Origin: Neodontobutis hainanensis
Taxonomy: Eukaryota > Chordata > Actinopteri > Gobiiformes > Odontobutidae
Length of the DNA: 64,000 nucleotides
Direction of reading: 5' to 3'
NCBI GenBank assembly: GCA_024349245.1
Contig: JALDNG010000718.1
Location: forward strand, 1-64,000
Below are positions 26,176 to 37,911 of the stretch, one piece after another. Every line of letters starts with the position of its first letter. The first letter of the stretch is position 1. The position numbers were made by a program, and so were the translations under genes. The notes below the pieces were generated by a model. It saw nothing but the letters and a program-made list of their open reading frames with translations, searched no databases and was not told the DNA's origin.

Positions 26176-28149
26176 TCATATTTTAATGAAATAACTTAAA
26201 GCATTGGCTTTTTATTGTATTATTACTTCATCTTTACGAATAAAACCGAATTCTTAGCTTTTACATTATGACATTTTAAACTGTAATTTTTCGAATAAAC
26301 AACTTTTGGTTTAAATGTTAGTTTCAGCGTGTGTAAAATAAATATTATTCTTTGGTACAGGTATGAAGCTCTAATTTTTACCTGGTTAAGCCTTTGATTT
26401 GACTTGCTTCGATTTCATTGACAAATGCTTAAGACAGCAAATCCAACCTTATGGACCTGATATATCAACCCGACTGAATAATCTATATATAGCAGCTTAT
26501 TGGAAATAAATTTTTAAGATAAAATTTAATTTTTGTATAAATAATATTCAAAAAATACACCTTCATTTTTGAGTATTACATTTCATAACTATCCTGGATA
26601 TGTGAATTATTTATTCGCCGAAAATTAATTTTCTTTCTGAAATAAAGGAATTAAAACAGATTGATTTTGAAGATTTTTAACTGAATTAACATCTTTGTTT
26701 TCAGTTATTCAAATTATTTCGGCGCCAAATTTTACAGGTTTTTTTCTTGTTTTAAACGTGCAAACTGTGAGTTGACAGTAATGTTCTGAATTAGAAATAT
26801 AAAAGTTTTTATCACTTTGAAATTAAATTGAAAAATATCCATAATTTTTTGCCGCCTAAAAGCATGGAACTGATCTATAGTGTATCTTGTTTCGTATTTT
26901 TATCGTCAGATGTCGTGAATACATTTAAATCAAAATTATCCTAATTCAGCTTTTAATGTTGAAAATATTTTAATGATGATCAAACAAGCAGTGTTTTTGG
27001 CCAAAAAATAAAATGGAAATTTTTTCGTTTTCAATATTAACAGATGTATTTTCCTGAAAATATAAGGCACTATTTTATTTTCTGTAAAATGAGAATACCA
27101 ACTGGGAACATATGTTGAAAACAGAGAAAATATGATCGGAAAATTCACAAAACAGCTCTGTTTAATACAAATCAGCATGTTTTTCTCACTCTGAGAATGA
27201 AATTTAAATAAAAAGAAAATAAACTATGAAAATGTGTCAAATAGTTGAAAATGATTTTAAGCCTCAAATACGAGGTTTAGATTAAGGATTGTAAAATTAT
27301 TTTATTTTTTGGATTTGAATATTTAGCCATATTTTAAAAAACGAAAAAATTGATTAAGTTTAGCATTTTCAAGTAATTCTACAGGTTTTGATTATCATAA
27401 CGAATATATTTGAACAATGGAGGAATTTTCATGGAGGAAAACGACATAAACTTTTATTAACGTTGTTTTTTCCGAGTATAAATAATTTTAAAAAATTATT
27501 TTTAGTTTATAAATAGAAAAAGAGAGATTTTTGATAATATTAGTGAAATAAAAGTCTTTTGAGTATTTTTCAGAAATTTTACAGTTTTTCTTTTATTTAA
27601 AGTTGTTTTATCGTTAAAAACTCAAAACTCTGATATTAATCAAAAATAAAGAAAGTTTTTGACGACTTACATGAAAATATTTCCATTATTTTAGATATGA
27701 TACAAATAAGTTAAAATCTTTGTCAAAATTACAATAGGTCCAATATCTTACTTTACAAGATGTTTTTCATAGAGATAAGGTTATTCTGACAATTAACGAA
27801 ACTAGTCTTATTATCAATGAAGCTTATGAATTTTACTGTTTTGACAGTCAATAAAAAGATAGGAAAAGTACACAAACTATCAAAAGTAACTTCATCGGTG
27901 AGTATAAGAGCAAATAATGAAAGTCGAAATTGTAAAACTAGAAATCGGATATTTTAAAAAAGAATAAATAGCACTTCTCATCATACGTTAATGTAAATAG
28001 GTTGTCATGCGCGTTGGCAGAAGTTTATACGGAAACCTTTTAAGGTATTATCCAAACCATAGAAGCAATTTTTCAAAGATTTTGAAACGGTAACATTTTA
28101 AAAAATAAGTTAATAGCTAAAATCTAAAACTTCCCACTAAACGTAGAGC

Positions 28150-28620
28150 AAGAAGTTTCGTCGTTAAATATGGATATATGACGCGCCTGTGTAAGTCATG
28201 TTTGGTGAAATTTTATGTTTACAAGCTGATAAATAAGTTCCTGGGTGATAAGTACGTTTTTGTTCAGATATCTACACTCGTTGAAGAGAGATGTCATATA
28301 CCGTTGGATGGGGTTTTAAAAAGAATAATATTAGCACTTACTCTGGGAAATGTACCAGAATAGGTCTATTTTATTGGCGGATTGAAACAAAAGTGGTTTT
28401 AAATTGTGTTTTGATTGCAGCAGTGGGATTTTTATGTTTCGTCCACCACGTAGAGGTCGAGGTGCAATCGAGGCATCTTGTTATTTACAAGCAGAAAAAA
28501 ATTCTCATATTGCGGCTATAACGGCTTAGGCACGTCTTCTGTTGAATATTACGAAATATATATAAAGGCGATATACGAGAAAGATTTGAAGACCTATGAA
28601 CAATAAATTGTATTTTTCGA
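28150..28620 (+). mobile_element. Short decayed Tc1/mariner (IS630-type) fragment, plus strand
   Basis: At about 28440-28530 the frame RPPRRGRGAIEASCY followed by NSHIAAITA fits the 'R.RGRS..G..A....r.kN.Si.aAis' region between the DNA-binding half and the second catalytic Asp of IS630-type transposases. The flanks are frameshifted. It runs opposite to the next copy, from which it is separated by about 60 bp, so two insertions or an inversion are involved. Confidence 0.5.
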
Positions 28621-28679
28621 TCAATTTAACAATTTTGTGACAAAAAAAATAGTGACAAATTTATTCATTTAATATCTCT

Positions 28680-29830
28680 AACCGTCCATTTCACAAAATA
28701 ACTCAATATTATTCTCACAGGAACCATGATGGTGAGAGATAATTACTCCAAGTTTCCCACAGCCGAGTTTGGTTTATTGCACCACAACGAGCAAGCATAT
28801 TCTTCCACAATGAATACACATTTCAAATAGATGCAAAAATGGAGAATACGAGGGAAGCTACATGAAATTATGAAGCTATTCCAGAGTCCGAGTTAAATTA
28901 TCTATTGTGGGGGATCGTGCATTACCCACGATAAAAGTAGGCTTGAGAAATTAATTTTCGATACAAATGGTTCTCATGTTTCTAGAGTTCCTTATAATTC
29001 TTCGCCATTAACCGAGAATTCTCGAAGATTTAGGGATAACATACAATTTCAGTTCATTACCGCAACAACAGAAATAGTTCAACTTTAAGAAGCTAATATG
29101 GTCAGATAAGCTTATTTTTTGCTTTTACATCTGACCCTGTAAGGTCTATTGACAACCTTGAACCGAACTTCGTAAAAAATAGTTTAGTTTTCTTTTTTGA
29201 ATTTCCACGTCCCTATAAATCCAAGTATATTCTGGTCAAGCCTCTATCGTTGTTTCATATTCCTACGCCGGTACTAAGGTTAAAATTTTAAATGTGTATC
29301 TAATTGACACAAAGCACTATCGATTGTACGTATGGATACTTTAAACTACCTGTGAAAGTTCAGCCAGGAAAACTGCACACTCTTGATCAATTTGAGGGAT
29401 CAAATGCTTTTTAACAGAAATAGTTGATTCAGAGCGCATGTCCGCACACTCTCTGATTGAAAATTTTCTCCAATTTTATTTATATTTTGTCATACTGATA
29501 TTGTCTGATAGAAACTACAAGGCATCATCCCTATTGCAGACATAAAATGACCTTTAAGGGTCTGTGGCATTTTTCTTTCTCCTTCACCGTGTGAAATATT
29601 ATTTTTCTTTAAACCTTTGGTGCGTCGCCGAGTTCAACGAGATACTAAGTTTACAATTTTTAACATCTGTGTTTAATTAATTTCTGGTGTTTTCTTCAAT
29701 TTCGCGAGAAATAGAGAGCGCGTTGACTCCAATTTAAATCTGAAAGTCTTGAATTATAGTTTGGAACAAACGATTTTGTATACCATGATCTTAGTATGTT
29801 CATAATTGACCAATCAATTTTGATGTCTGC
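28680..29830 (-). mobile_element. Decayed Tc1/mariner (IS630-type) transposase, second minus-strand copy
   Basis: Homologous by eye to 21540-22720: both share blocks such as plus-strand CAAGCCTCTAT next to a stretch ending CATATT(C/T)CTAC, at 22050-22090 and 29240-29270. In minus-strand translation, IVGNARSPTIDNLTRTLE matches the region after the 'DNa.fH' motif and LPSYSPFLHLFEMCIH matches 'LP.YSPfLNPIE', with the catalytic Glu kept. Multiple stops and frameshifts are present. It was apparently inserted next to, or across, the plus-strand fragment at 28150-28620. Confidence 0.7.
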
Positions 29831-29839
29831 CGCGGGAGT

Positions 29840-32800
29840 GTTTCTTTATTGGTATAAAAAATGACTGAAGTTTAAAAATAGTCTCAAAACTTATGATTAT
29901 TAATTTCATAATAAAATGTATATTTATCTCTCGTTGATAAAATTAATAGTATTTGTAGATTTATGACGTTGATATTAAGGTGAAAACGTTGTTGAACTTT
30001 TTTAAAGTATTTAACAAATTGGTTGCAGATTATTAAGTTGATTGAAAGTCACTAAATTATCCAAGTCTAGTTAACAGTTTCCAACATAAATTGTCACACT
30101 AAACCACTTTATGAATGATTTTTTGAATTTAATTATGTTCGAAATTAAGCAAATATTGTTTACTGATCTTATCAAAAAGTAAAAATAATGAAAGGAAAGA
30201 ACTTAAAAAATAACTACCCATATCTAATACCAAATAGTTGAGTAAAAAATATATATTTGAGATGTTTCAACTTATCAAAAGATAGAGTCTTGTTCTCAAT
30301 AACATCATTATGATAAATGTTGGGGTACTATTAAATATTGAAAATATACTCGAAAATGACATTGACAATCTAGAAAGCTGATTTTAGTATTTATCAACTG
30401 GTGTTGGGGTTAAAAACTGGATCTACCGACTTTAAATAAAGATAATTATAACAGTTGCGCCATAAAACAAACATGCGCAGTATTTTAACCAGAAGTGAAA
30501 ACGATTTATTCTCTCTGGAGCAGTCTCATTGGGGATTAATAAATACACAAATTAATGGCTAATTGTAGTTAATTTAATTTCACACGGGTTAACGTGAGCT
30601 AACTAGTAATTTTAATAAGATAATAACTTTTCATTTTCATAATGTGAAATTTTATCAATTTTTATGATTTTTACTCAAAACAACCTAGATAGTGACGTCC
30701 ATTAGCTTAAGTGGAGTGTTTCATAAGAACTATTTGTGGAATTATGGAAACTACTTTGATTTTAGCAAGAAACTTTGAATAAGTAATTTTAAGAAGCAAG
30801 ATATCAGCTGATTACAACATTAGTATTTTGAATAATTTGATGGAAGGTTTTATATATTAAAAAAAATTGTAATGACAATGAAAAATGAGATACCTGATGT
30901 AAAAGTAACAGATGTCTTTCAAATTATTAAATACATGCTCAAGAGTAAGATCCTAAAGAATGAAATTTCTTCACATTTCAAGAATTTTTGAAAAATCATA
31001 ATTTCTAAGAAAAGTTTTCTCACATGCGCCTTTTTATCTGAGAGATTTCAACACAATTTTAAAAAAACCAACCTTACAAGATGAAATTAAAAAACTTTGA
31101 ACGTGCAAGTTAAAGAATGGAATTATCGAAATATTTTGATTAAATAACATTTAAAATTGTGAAAATGTAAAGAAAAATTAATCAAGTATTTGAAATTCAT
31201 AAATTGATGAAAGAATGCCGTGGCAAAAATCTTAAATCCAAAAAACGAAACAGTATGCCAGGCGTTTTTTATCTCAAAAAATTTTATCCATTCAGCGATT
31301 GACTTTAAAAAACCACGCGCGTGCTCGAGTGTTTTTTTCAACGTCTGCGTATTGATTATCAAAGTTTGCAAAGACTGAATAAAAATGCTTTTAAAACATG
31401 CACTTATTTGCAATCAACGTCTTGGAAACCTGGTATTCATTATTAGATTGACTGAATTTTAAAAATTCTAAAAAATTTTTTCCATTTTAATCTGTTCCTT
31501 ACTTTGAAAAATAAGGTTTTTTTTATTTAAAGTTATAATTGTTAAGATGTTTTAGTTTAAATATTTAATTATGTTTTCACATTGTGAGGCCATGCGTAAG
31601 GAGTACAAATTTGATGAATTTTGCCCAGCCTTCCAAGTCATATTTGTAATTTCTGTTTGAGTTATATCTTATTGATGAATAATCTGTAAACCTTCATCTT
31701 AAAATACTACGAGCTAGGTCAACATCAGAGTAGAAACAGTTTTAAAAATTCCAAAAAATGAGGCAGACCGCTATCAGTATCGACAGACGTGTTGCAGCTG
31801 ATGGGAACTCTTATTGAAGGAAAAATTAAAATTTTCAGCAAATTTTAGTCAGTGAAGGATAGATAAAAGACATTTTCACTAATTCAAATGCGAAGTCAAA
31901 GATGACAGATTTGTGTTTAATTCTTAGTAAGTTAGAGAACACACATTTGAGATATTCGAAGAATAAAACAACAGTTTAATGATGAATTAATGTTTTTATT
32001 AATATTCGTAAGCGTTAAGTCAAAATGAGTAAATTTTTTATGAGATCGAAAATTGCTTTAGAACCAGGCTTAGAACTGGTTAGAAAAAAATCAATCACAA
32101 TTCTTGGACTAGAGATCGTTTTGTGAATTCATGTGAGTGTTTTAGATTTTAAAAACTGCCAAGTAAATTTTTTTGCATTACTCTTAAATAAATATTTATA
32201 TGATCGATATTATTGAGTTTTTATTTTTCAATATTGTTTGGAAACAGCGTCATCGAACGATGATATCCGACCTTACCATAATTGAATAAATGCTCAAACG
32301 TAAAGGCCCATGGTTAATACTAATACTATCGTCATTAAAGTGACTATAAAACCTCTATTTGATGTTTCATCGTATATTACAAGATAATTAAATTACTAAA
32401 ATTTATTCTTGTGTCTGAGTTATATACCTTCATCCGTAACCCCCTATATTTATTTTAAGATGACATTTCATGATTTTTAAATTGGCTTAGAAAAAAAGAA
32501 ACGGATGGTAAGCAATTGACAAAATTAACCAAAATGTAAATTTGACTATCTTCGGTTTGAATCAATCTTCTTCAAATTTTCATATCTTTGAAAACTTAAC
32601 AGTACGAAACCACCTTATTTTACTGGTTCAAAGATTAATCCAAGTGGTTAAAATACGAAATAACCCGAGTTTTTCTGGCTTGATAAAAACACGGCAGGAA
32701 ACTATTTACAATTCTTAATTTATACACGTATATTTCAGAAGATTCACATGATAAATCGATTTGGAATCGTCAAATGTCTGTCACATGTATGCTTTTACCA

Positions 32801-32870
32801 ATTAATACAATGATACACGGGATATTCCTAGAATTGGAGTTATTTGGAAATTTTTTATCAACAGAAATAA
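29840..32870. other. AT-rich intergenic stretch, no gene seen
   Basis: About 3 kb between the transposon cluster and the helicase gene. The only sizeable frames (for example 96 codons, minus, at 31123-31413) lack recognisable motifs. A CATGCGCA octamer is at 30472-30479, and a 6-bp inverted repeat (AACCAG...CTGGTT) lies near 32064-32083. Confidence 0.5.
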
Positions 32871-32884
32871 GTAACTATCTAATT

Positions 32885-34658
32885 TTACTGTTTGATGTTT
32901 TTTTTCAACTTTTTTGGAATAAAACATTGCTTTTTGACAATCTTTGGATTCTTTTTATTTTTCATTCTATCAATTTTGTGATTTTTATTCATATTAAAAT
33001 TTTGTTTCTTAAATCGAGATTTCCCTTGATTTAATTTATCAGATCCACCTTTCGAAAATGGCATGAACTTTTTAGGAGGCCTAGATTTTATTTCGTCTTG
33101 GAAGTTGATCAAATTTTCAGCAGTTTTAATTTCGCGTTCTATTTGAGCCATCTCTATGTTGTTTAAAACATACTGATTTTTCAACTCGTTCTTCTTTCAA
33201 AGTTCTTTCTATCTCATCTGATAGGGAATTTATTTTGGCAACATAACTCGAAAGGGAATCTGATTGAAGGAATTTCAAACCTTTGTCGTAGTCATATGGA
33301 TTACATTACCAGAAATTTTAGAAATCTGTTTCCAAAATTTGCGATCATTTGAACAAAAAATGGTAACCGAACTAATGTAAAGCGCATAAGTACGTTCCAC
33401 TTTTTCCTGCACGAGCAGTGCGCCCAACCCGGTGAATGTACTGTTCTACTGTTTTAGGCACATCGACATTTAAAACCTAAGATTACGAGACGAGTTTACG
33501 AGAGATATTTTATCTATATCCAAACCACGAGCCGATAAATTTGTGGATACGAGTATTCTGAACTGATCTCCTCGAAAGCTCTCGATAGCTGCATTCCTCT
33601 GGATATAAACTAATTCAAAACTTTATCTTGAGTCATGTCCCCATGTAATTCTAGGACTCGTTCACCGAATAGCTTTAAAATAACATACAACCGATGGGAC
33701 TGCTTTTTCGTATCGCAAAAAACTAAAATGCATTCATCAGCGTGACGAGCGCATATATCTGAATAAAACAAATATTTACATGAAACAAGCGCCTCTCGTT
33801 TTACAAAATTGTCGGAATGTAGCTTGATGTACTTCTCTTTGAGCGTTTTGACGATCGATGATGAGGAGTTTACGAAGACCTTGATCGGATTCTTCAGAGC
33901 CAATAAAGCTAGAGAATTAACCTAAATCAGAGTTCAAGGAAAACTTCATCGTTTAATGTGGCAGAGAAAAGCAATGTTTGCTTGTTCTTTGGGGAAAACT
34001 TAATTATCTCTTCTATTTGGTCAAAAAAATTTTCATCGAGCAGCCAAAATCAGTTAAAACGTGGTACCTGTCAGCCTCATCGAGGACCAGAGTTTCGAGT
34101 TGTTTGATTTCGAAACTCGGACAGTTGTAGAGATGATCGATCAGCCGTCCTGGCGTACACACGATAATTTCGGAACCAGAACGAATAGTATATTCTTGGG
34201 ATTTTGAATTTTGACCGCCAATTTTTATAAACTCACCTTACCAGTAATTAATGCGCATGAAAACTTTCCATCTGCAAACTTAGAAATAACTTCGTAAACC
34301 TTAATATAATTAAAAATTTACTTGTAGCGCCAACTCGCGAGTCGGAACGATAATTAGCGCTCTTGTTGAAAACAATGATTTAGATTTAGGTCGAGTTGAG
34401 ATGCGTTGAAGCAATGGGATGACATATGCAAGTGTTTTTCCTGATCCGGTTTCGGCGCATCCAAATATATCACAGCCCTTGAGAGCGAAGGGAATGACTT
34501 TTTTCTGGATTTCCGTAGGAGTTGTGATTTGTTCTTCACCAAGAATGCGCTGTATGTATTTCGAAACATGGAGACAGTCAAAGCTATTTGATTCTCTTTC
34601 TCCTTTTTTAATGAGCTGATTTAAGTAAAGTAATTACTTCTTCGAAGAATGACTCCAT
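32885..34658 (-). CDS. DDX27: DEAD-box ATP-dependent RNA helicase, DDX27/Drs1 family
   Basis: Twelve proposed exons give about 506 aa with all core helicase motifs: Q motif F19...TPTEIQ 39-44, AETGSGKT 61-68, PTREL 98-102, GG 125-126, TPGR 146-149, DEAD 171-174, SAT 202-204, ARGLDI 324-329, HRVGRTAR 349-356. The LKNPIKVFVNSS and ENLINFQDEIKSRP segments point to DDX27/Drs1, a nucleolar helicase for large-subunit pre-rRNA processing. Introns (minus): 34637-34616, 34321-34300, 34241-34219, 34067-34045, 33944-33922, 33779-33759, 33621-33599, 33499-33477, 33393-33372, 33309-33281, 33173-33152. Two fit only with a TG acceptor (entered separately). The start ATG lies 20 nt after a TTTACAG acceptor, consistent with trans-splicing, so the long acidic N-terminus of other DDX27 proteins is absent. 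The Lys-rich tail suits nucleolar location. Alternative: a young pseudogene, if the TG acceptors are mutations. Confidence 0.9.
34045..34067 (-). other. 23-nt intron with GT...TG ends (DDX27 intron 4)
   Basis: On the minus strand it begins GTACCACG and ends GATTTTG. Removing it joins DEADR to LLDENFFDQIEEII, exactly the family pattern after the DEAD box. The downstream AG choices checked give a frameshift or a stop codon soon after. Confidence 0.5.
34219..34241 (-). other. 23-nt intron with GT...TG ends (DDX27 intron 3)
   Basis: On the minus strand it begins GTAAGGTGAG and ends AAATTG. Removing exactly these 23 nt joins ...LIT to GGQNSKSQE in frame, restoring the GG motif that follows motif Ia. 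The nearest in-frame AG would make a 47-nt intron and delete the conserved GG and eight residues. A sequencing error A>T is the simple alternative. Confidence 0.5.
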
Positions 34659-34699
34659 GCCGTAAATTCGCGCAGTCTCTGTAAATTTTCATATCATAA

Positions 34700-35920
34700 T
34701 CTCACAAGAGATGTATTTTGAAAACTTTTTGAATCAAAATTTCTCAAAATATGACAGATGGTATGTTTTAGATAACTTTTATTCTAAATAACGCTTCATA
34801 GGTTCTTCCTTAAAATTTTTAAATTTGAATGTAGAATAATGTTATTTAATAAATTTAGCATTTATTTAAAATCTTAAACTGTGCAATGATATGATCTTTC
34901 AATAAATTATTATTTGTCGCAACAGACTAAGTTTGGTTGTTAAACTGTAGCAAACATTGTTTTATCTTTATTTTTGAAATCCTGCCCAGGAATTAAGTTA
35001 TTTTGGAGTATAATTCATTTTTGTAATACAATTTCAGCTTTTGACATCTACTTTCCGATGAGTCCACATCTATAGTAGTTTGAAATATCCATTTAGGTGA
35101 TAATTTTTGAAGATTTATAAATATTATATCTTCGCAAATAATTTAAAATGCTGTCAAAACTAAATTTCGTAAATTTTAAAGCGTACATTTTTAAACGTAG
35201 TAAGCTTTGTTGTCAGTACTTTGATAATTTACCTTTAAGTATTGCATAAAATTTAAACAAATTTAATCTGTTTTATCGTTAAACCATAATTTCTATCTTA
35301 TTTCTCTCAGGTTTATAGACTTCATTTGGAACAAAAACAAAATTCTGAAAACATTCACTCAGACATATTTCTTAAATTTCTGAGGATATTTATGAAATTA
35401 AACATGTATTTTTGAGAAAGTTTAATCGCAGATTAATAAATCATAGGAATCCCATTTTTAACAAGACTGATGTAAAATTAAAAAAGATAAACGGGCAGCT
35501 CAACACAAACACATATTGAATGCGAAATACGAGAATTTCTACACCAGATAGAAATTCCAAGTTTTATCAATTTTTAGAATTTAAAAGGGGATGTCGAATA
35601 AGTAAATATATAACGAGCAGGCGAACATGCTGTCTTGTCTATTAGCACGACTCTGATACGTGTAATACCTGAGGAATCGCTTCAAAGTAATATCATTTAA
35701 ATTTAATTGATTAAAAAATAATAAACCTTCACTATATGACAACATTTGTCGAACTGATTAAAATATTCTGTGCTTATTTGGGTTATAATAAAAACGTGAA
35801 GTATATCTCTTTTGAATGGCGATATCAAATTTGTTCGAAAGGGAAGTGAGCACTCTCGTGTCATCGTTTTCTTTCGTATGTAATGGCACCTAAACATCCG
35901 TACATTTCTGTTAAAGATTA
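34700..35920. other. Intergenic spacer between DDX27 and MRPS33 (divergent)
   Basis: About 1.2 kb between two divergently transcribed genes, so it should hold both promoters. It is AT-rich. I saw no TATA box, CATGCGCA octamer or other motif that I could assign with confidence. Confidence 0.5.
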
Positions 35921-35929
35921 CCTTATATA

Positions 35930-36229
35930 ATGCGTCGATTGTCTGCAAAAATATTTTGCCACCCAGACGACGGAAAGAGTTTAGCGTCACTAGTTTTTAT
36001 AAATTAGCAGTCTTCAAAAAGTGACAAAGCTGTACAGTTCGAATCCATTTCCTAAAGAAAGATCAAATTATTACCCCAGGCTTGACAATTTCAGTCGAAT
36101 GCTGATGGAACTTAGGTTCATGGGAATTTACCAGGATGAAAGACTTGTAAATTTAAATTGTTATTTCAGGACTTTAACGAAGAATACAAATCTATCAAAG
36201 ATCATAATAAAAAAAGGAAAAGTTTCTGA
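35930..36229 (+). CDS. MRPS33: Mitochondrial ribosomal protein S33 (small subunit, bS33m-type)
   Basis: Three exons, 35930-35985, 36008-36146 and 36170-36229, with introns of 22 and 23 nt (GTCACT...TTAG and GTAAAT...TCAG), encode about 84 aa. The N-terminus MRRLSAKIF and the central NYYPRLDNFSRMLMELRFMG followed by IYQDERLDF are characteristic of MRPS33, a small basic protein of the mitochondrial 28S ribosomal subunit; vertebrate copies are somewhat over 100 aa, so the basic C-terminal tail is shorter here (ends HNKKRKSF). It presumably acts in the mitochondrial matrix after import. The first ATG was chosen because MRRLSA lines up with the family N-terminus. A stem-loop and an AATAAA follow the stop. 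The exact acceptor of intron 1 has one in-frame alternative three nucleotides further on (CAG at 36010). Confidence 0.85.
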
Positions 36230-36275
36230 TTTTATTAAAATTTAGCCAAAGGAAAGTCGACTTCCCGATCTCAGA

Positions 36276-36293
36276 GTGTTGCTCAAACAACAC
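36276..36293 (+). other. 3' stem-loop after MRPS33
   Basis: GTGTTG-CTCAAA-CAACAC, a perfect 6-bp stem with a 6-nt loop, about 45 nt after the MRPS33 stop codon and just before the poly(A) signal. It is probably within the 3' UTR; function unknown. Confidence 0.4.
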
Positions 36294-36302
36294 CTAAGAA
36301 GA

Positions 36303-36308
36303 AATAAA
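36303..36308 (+). promoter_or_regulatory. Poly(A) signal AATAAA for MRPS33
   Basis: Canonical AATAAA about 75 nt after the MRPS33 stop codon. In DNA this AT-rich the hexamer is common, so the position is the main support. Confidence 0.45.
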
Positions 36309-37069
36309 GTTTTTTCAATTATTGGATATTTATATTAGTTTTTCAGCTTTTTCATTTAAGAAATTTATGAATATTTTGTTCTATATCGTCAATAAACTAG
36401 TGATCCACTCATTCGTGGAATTAAAACATCAAGATTTGAGTCAGTTAATTTTTTATTCGATAAGGGTAAAACTTAAAATAGCTACAATCAGTTTTTCCCT
36501 TATGATGATATTCTATGGTACCTTTTAATTTTAAAATATCTTAAACTTCTAATCTGACATACCTGGCGGAGTAGCTGTATTACACTATTTTCCCACGTTA
36601 TTTATCTACAGCGCACGCTCGTAACAAAAATACTCTTATGGAGACGGATGGAGTGTTGATTTTTGAAATCAGATTTTTCTGTTTTTTTCTTCCCACACAA
36701 ACTAATGAGGAAAAAAGCAGACCTATGGGAACCTAAAACTAGCTACAGGTACAGGTGAAGACAATATAGATGTGGGTGTTGTTTTGTTCGATATTACCCA
36801 GTTTATATTTTCTTTATTTCATATTTTTTCAATTTAAACTGATTTTTATAATTTTTAAGAAGAATATCAATATTTTCACGAGCGTAGTTCGCTTTCATTC
36901 AAAATACCCACCATCGAATTTATGCATTATCCTATGGTCAATAATAACCATTTAAGTGATGTCATGAAACGCAATTTTAAAAAATATTGTAAACTAAATT
37001 AGAGTAATCAAAAATAATGCAAGGAGTATTTCCATCTTTTATTGAATTGATTTTTTATTTTTATCAAAT

Positions 37070-37911
37070 CAATAAATGGTTGAAAACATCCTTACTTTGG
37101 CATCTGAAGAAAAATTCGGCAACGTATTCGCACTCATGTGGAGACTTATGTTTACCATCTTTTCCTAAAAACCGTTTAATGACAAATCAAACGTTCTCAA
37201 TGTTTTGTGTGTGGACGTATGGTAAAAACGGTTCCACAAAATTATCCTCATTAATTACGGCGCCATATACAAAACTGTCTTCATCTAGTTGGAGAAGGCC
37301 TTCCATCCATCGCTTATTATCCTTGCAGCGGGCCTTATTCTTCTTCATATGATAGGAAGCAGAGTGCTTTCAGTTCTATCCTCAACCATTTCTCCTTAAG
37401 AATGTTTTTCCCCATTCTATGTTCGCTCAACACCTCCAAACATCCACCGTTGTTTGATTAGTCGCCGCCTTTCATATTTTCTTCTGATAAGTAACTTTCG
37501 TCAACTTCCAAAATTCTTCCTTCGACTAAAATTTTGGTTGGAATCTATTTCGAACTAATAAACTGTCAAATTTTTGCAGAAGTGAGACCAGTCCATAATA
37601 GTCGGCACACAAACTTGAAAGTCCTCTTTCCATGATATAAGATGGGCATATTTTTTACCATAAATAAAACAAATTGTCTGATGGATCGACTCTGTCGGTA
37701 CTTTTGTTTGCGATTGAAATTCTTCTTGGACTGACGATTTGCTTGCTAGAACTTTTCTTAATTTAACAGGACGTCTTAAATTTGGCCACTTCATATTTAA
37801 GGGAATTAAATGATTGGCCCTAAGGTATTCAATTGTGGATTCAATGGTGACTAGAATTTCAAGAAAATCAGGAAATTTCATTCGAAACAGTACATGCGCA
37901 TGTGCGTTCAT
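37070..37911 (-). mobile_element. Decayed Merlin-type (IS1016/ISXO2-like) transposase
   Basis: The minus strand starts with a 118-codon open frame: an N-terminal region (TIEYLRANHLIPLN, then KWPNLRRPVKLRK) and IMDWSHFCKNLTVYELV, which fits the 'tv.dW..f.revc' block of ISXO2-like transposases. Downstream, in shifted frames, come VEGRILEVDESYLS (the 'VEiDEs.f' block with the first catalytic Asp and Glu), a WVFGGVER-like piece, a 'ISDGWKAFSNLDED' block (second catalytic residue) and an 'EPFLPYVHTQNIEN' block (like 'VDP.tGaHTn.IE', with the final catalytic residue). Frameshifts and stops make it a pseudogene. A CATGCGCA palindromic site (37893-37900) lies at its upstream edge. Confidence 0.8.

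Noticed and set aside
32774..33034. 86-codon plus-strand hydrophobic frame
   Set aside because: Reverse complement of the Lys/Asn-rich C-terminal tail of DDX27, which automatically yields Phe/Leu-rich codons.
33281..33309. A third non-AG intron (23 nt, GT...CG) in DDX27
   Set aside because: A 29-nt GT...AG intron starting at the same donor also keeps the frame, so the unusual acceptor is not required here.
34354..34581. 75-residue minus-strand frame and overlapping 66-residue plus-strand frame
   Set aside because: Both are out-of-frame shadows of DDX27 exon 2, whose correct frame carries AETGSGKT and PTREL.
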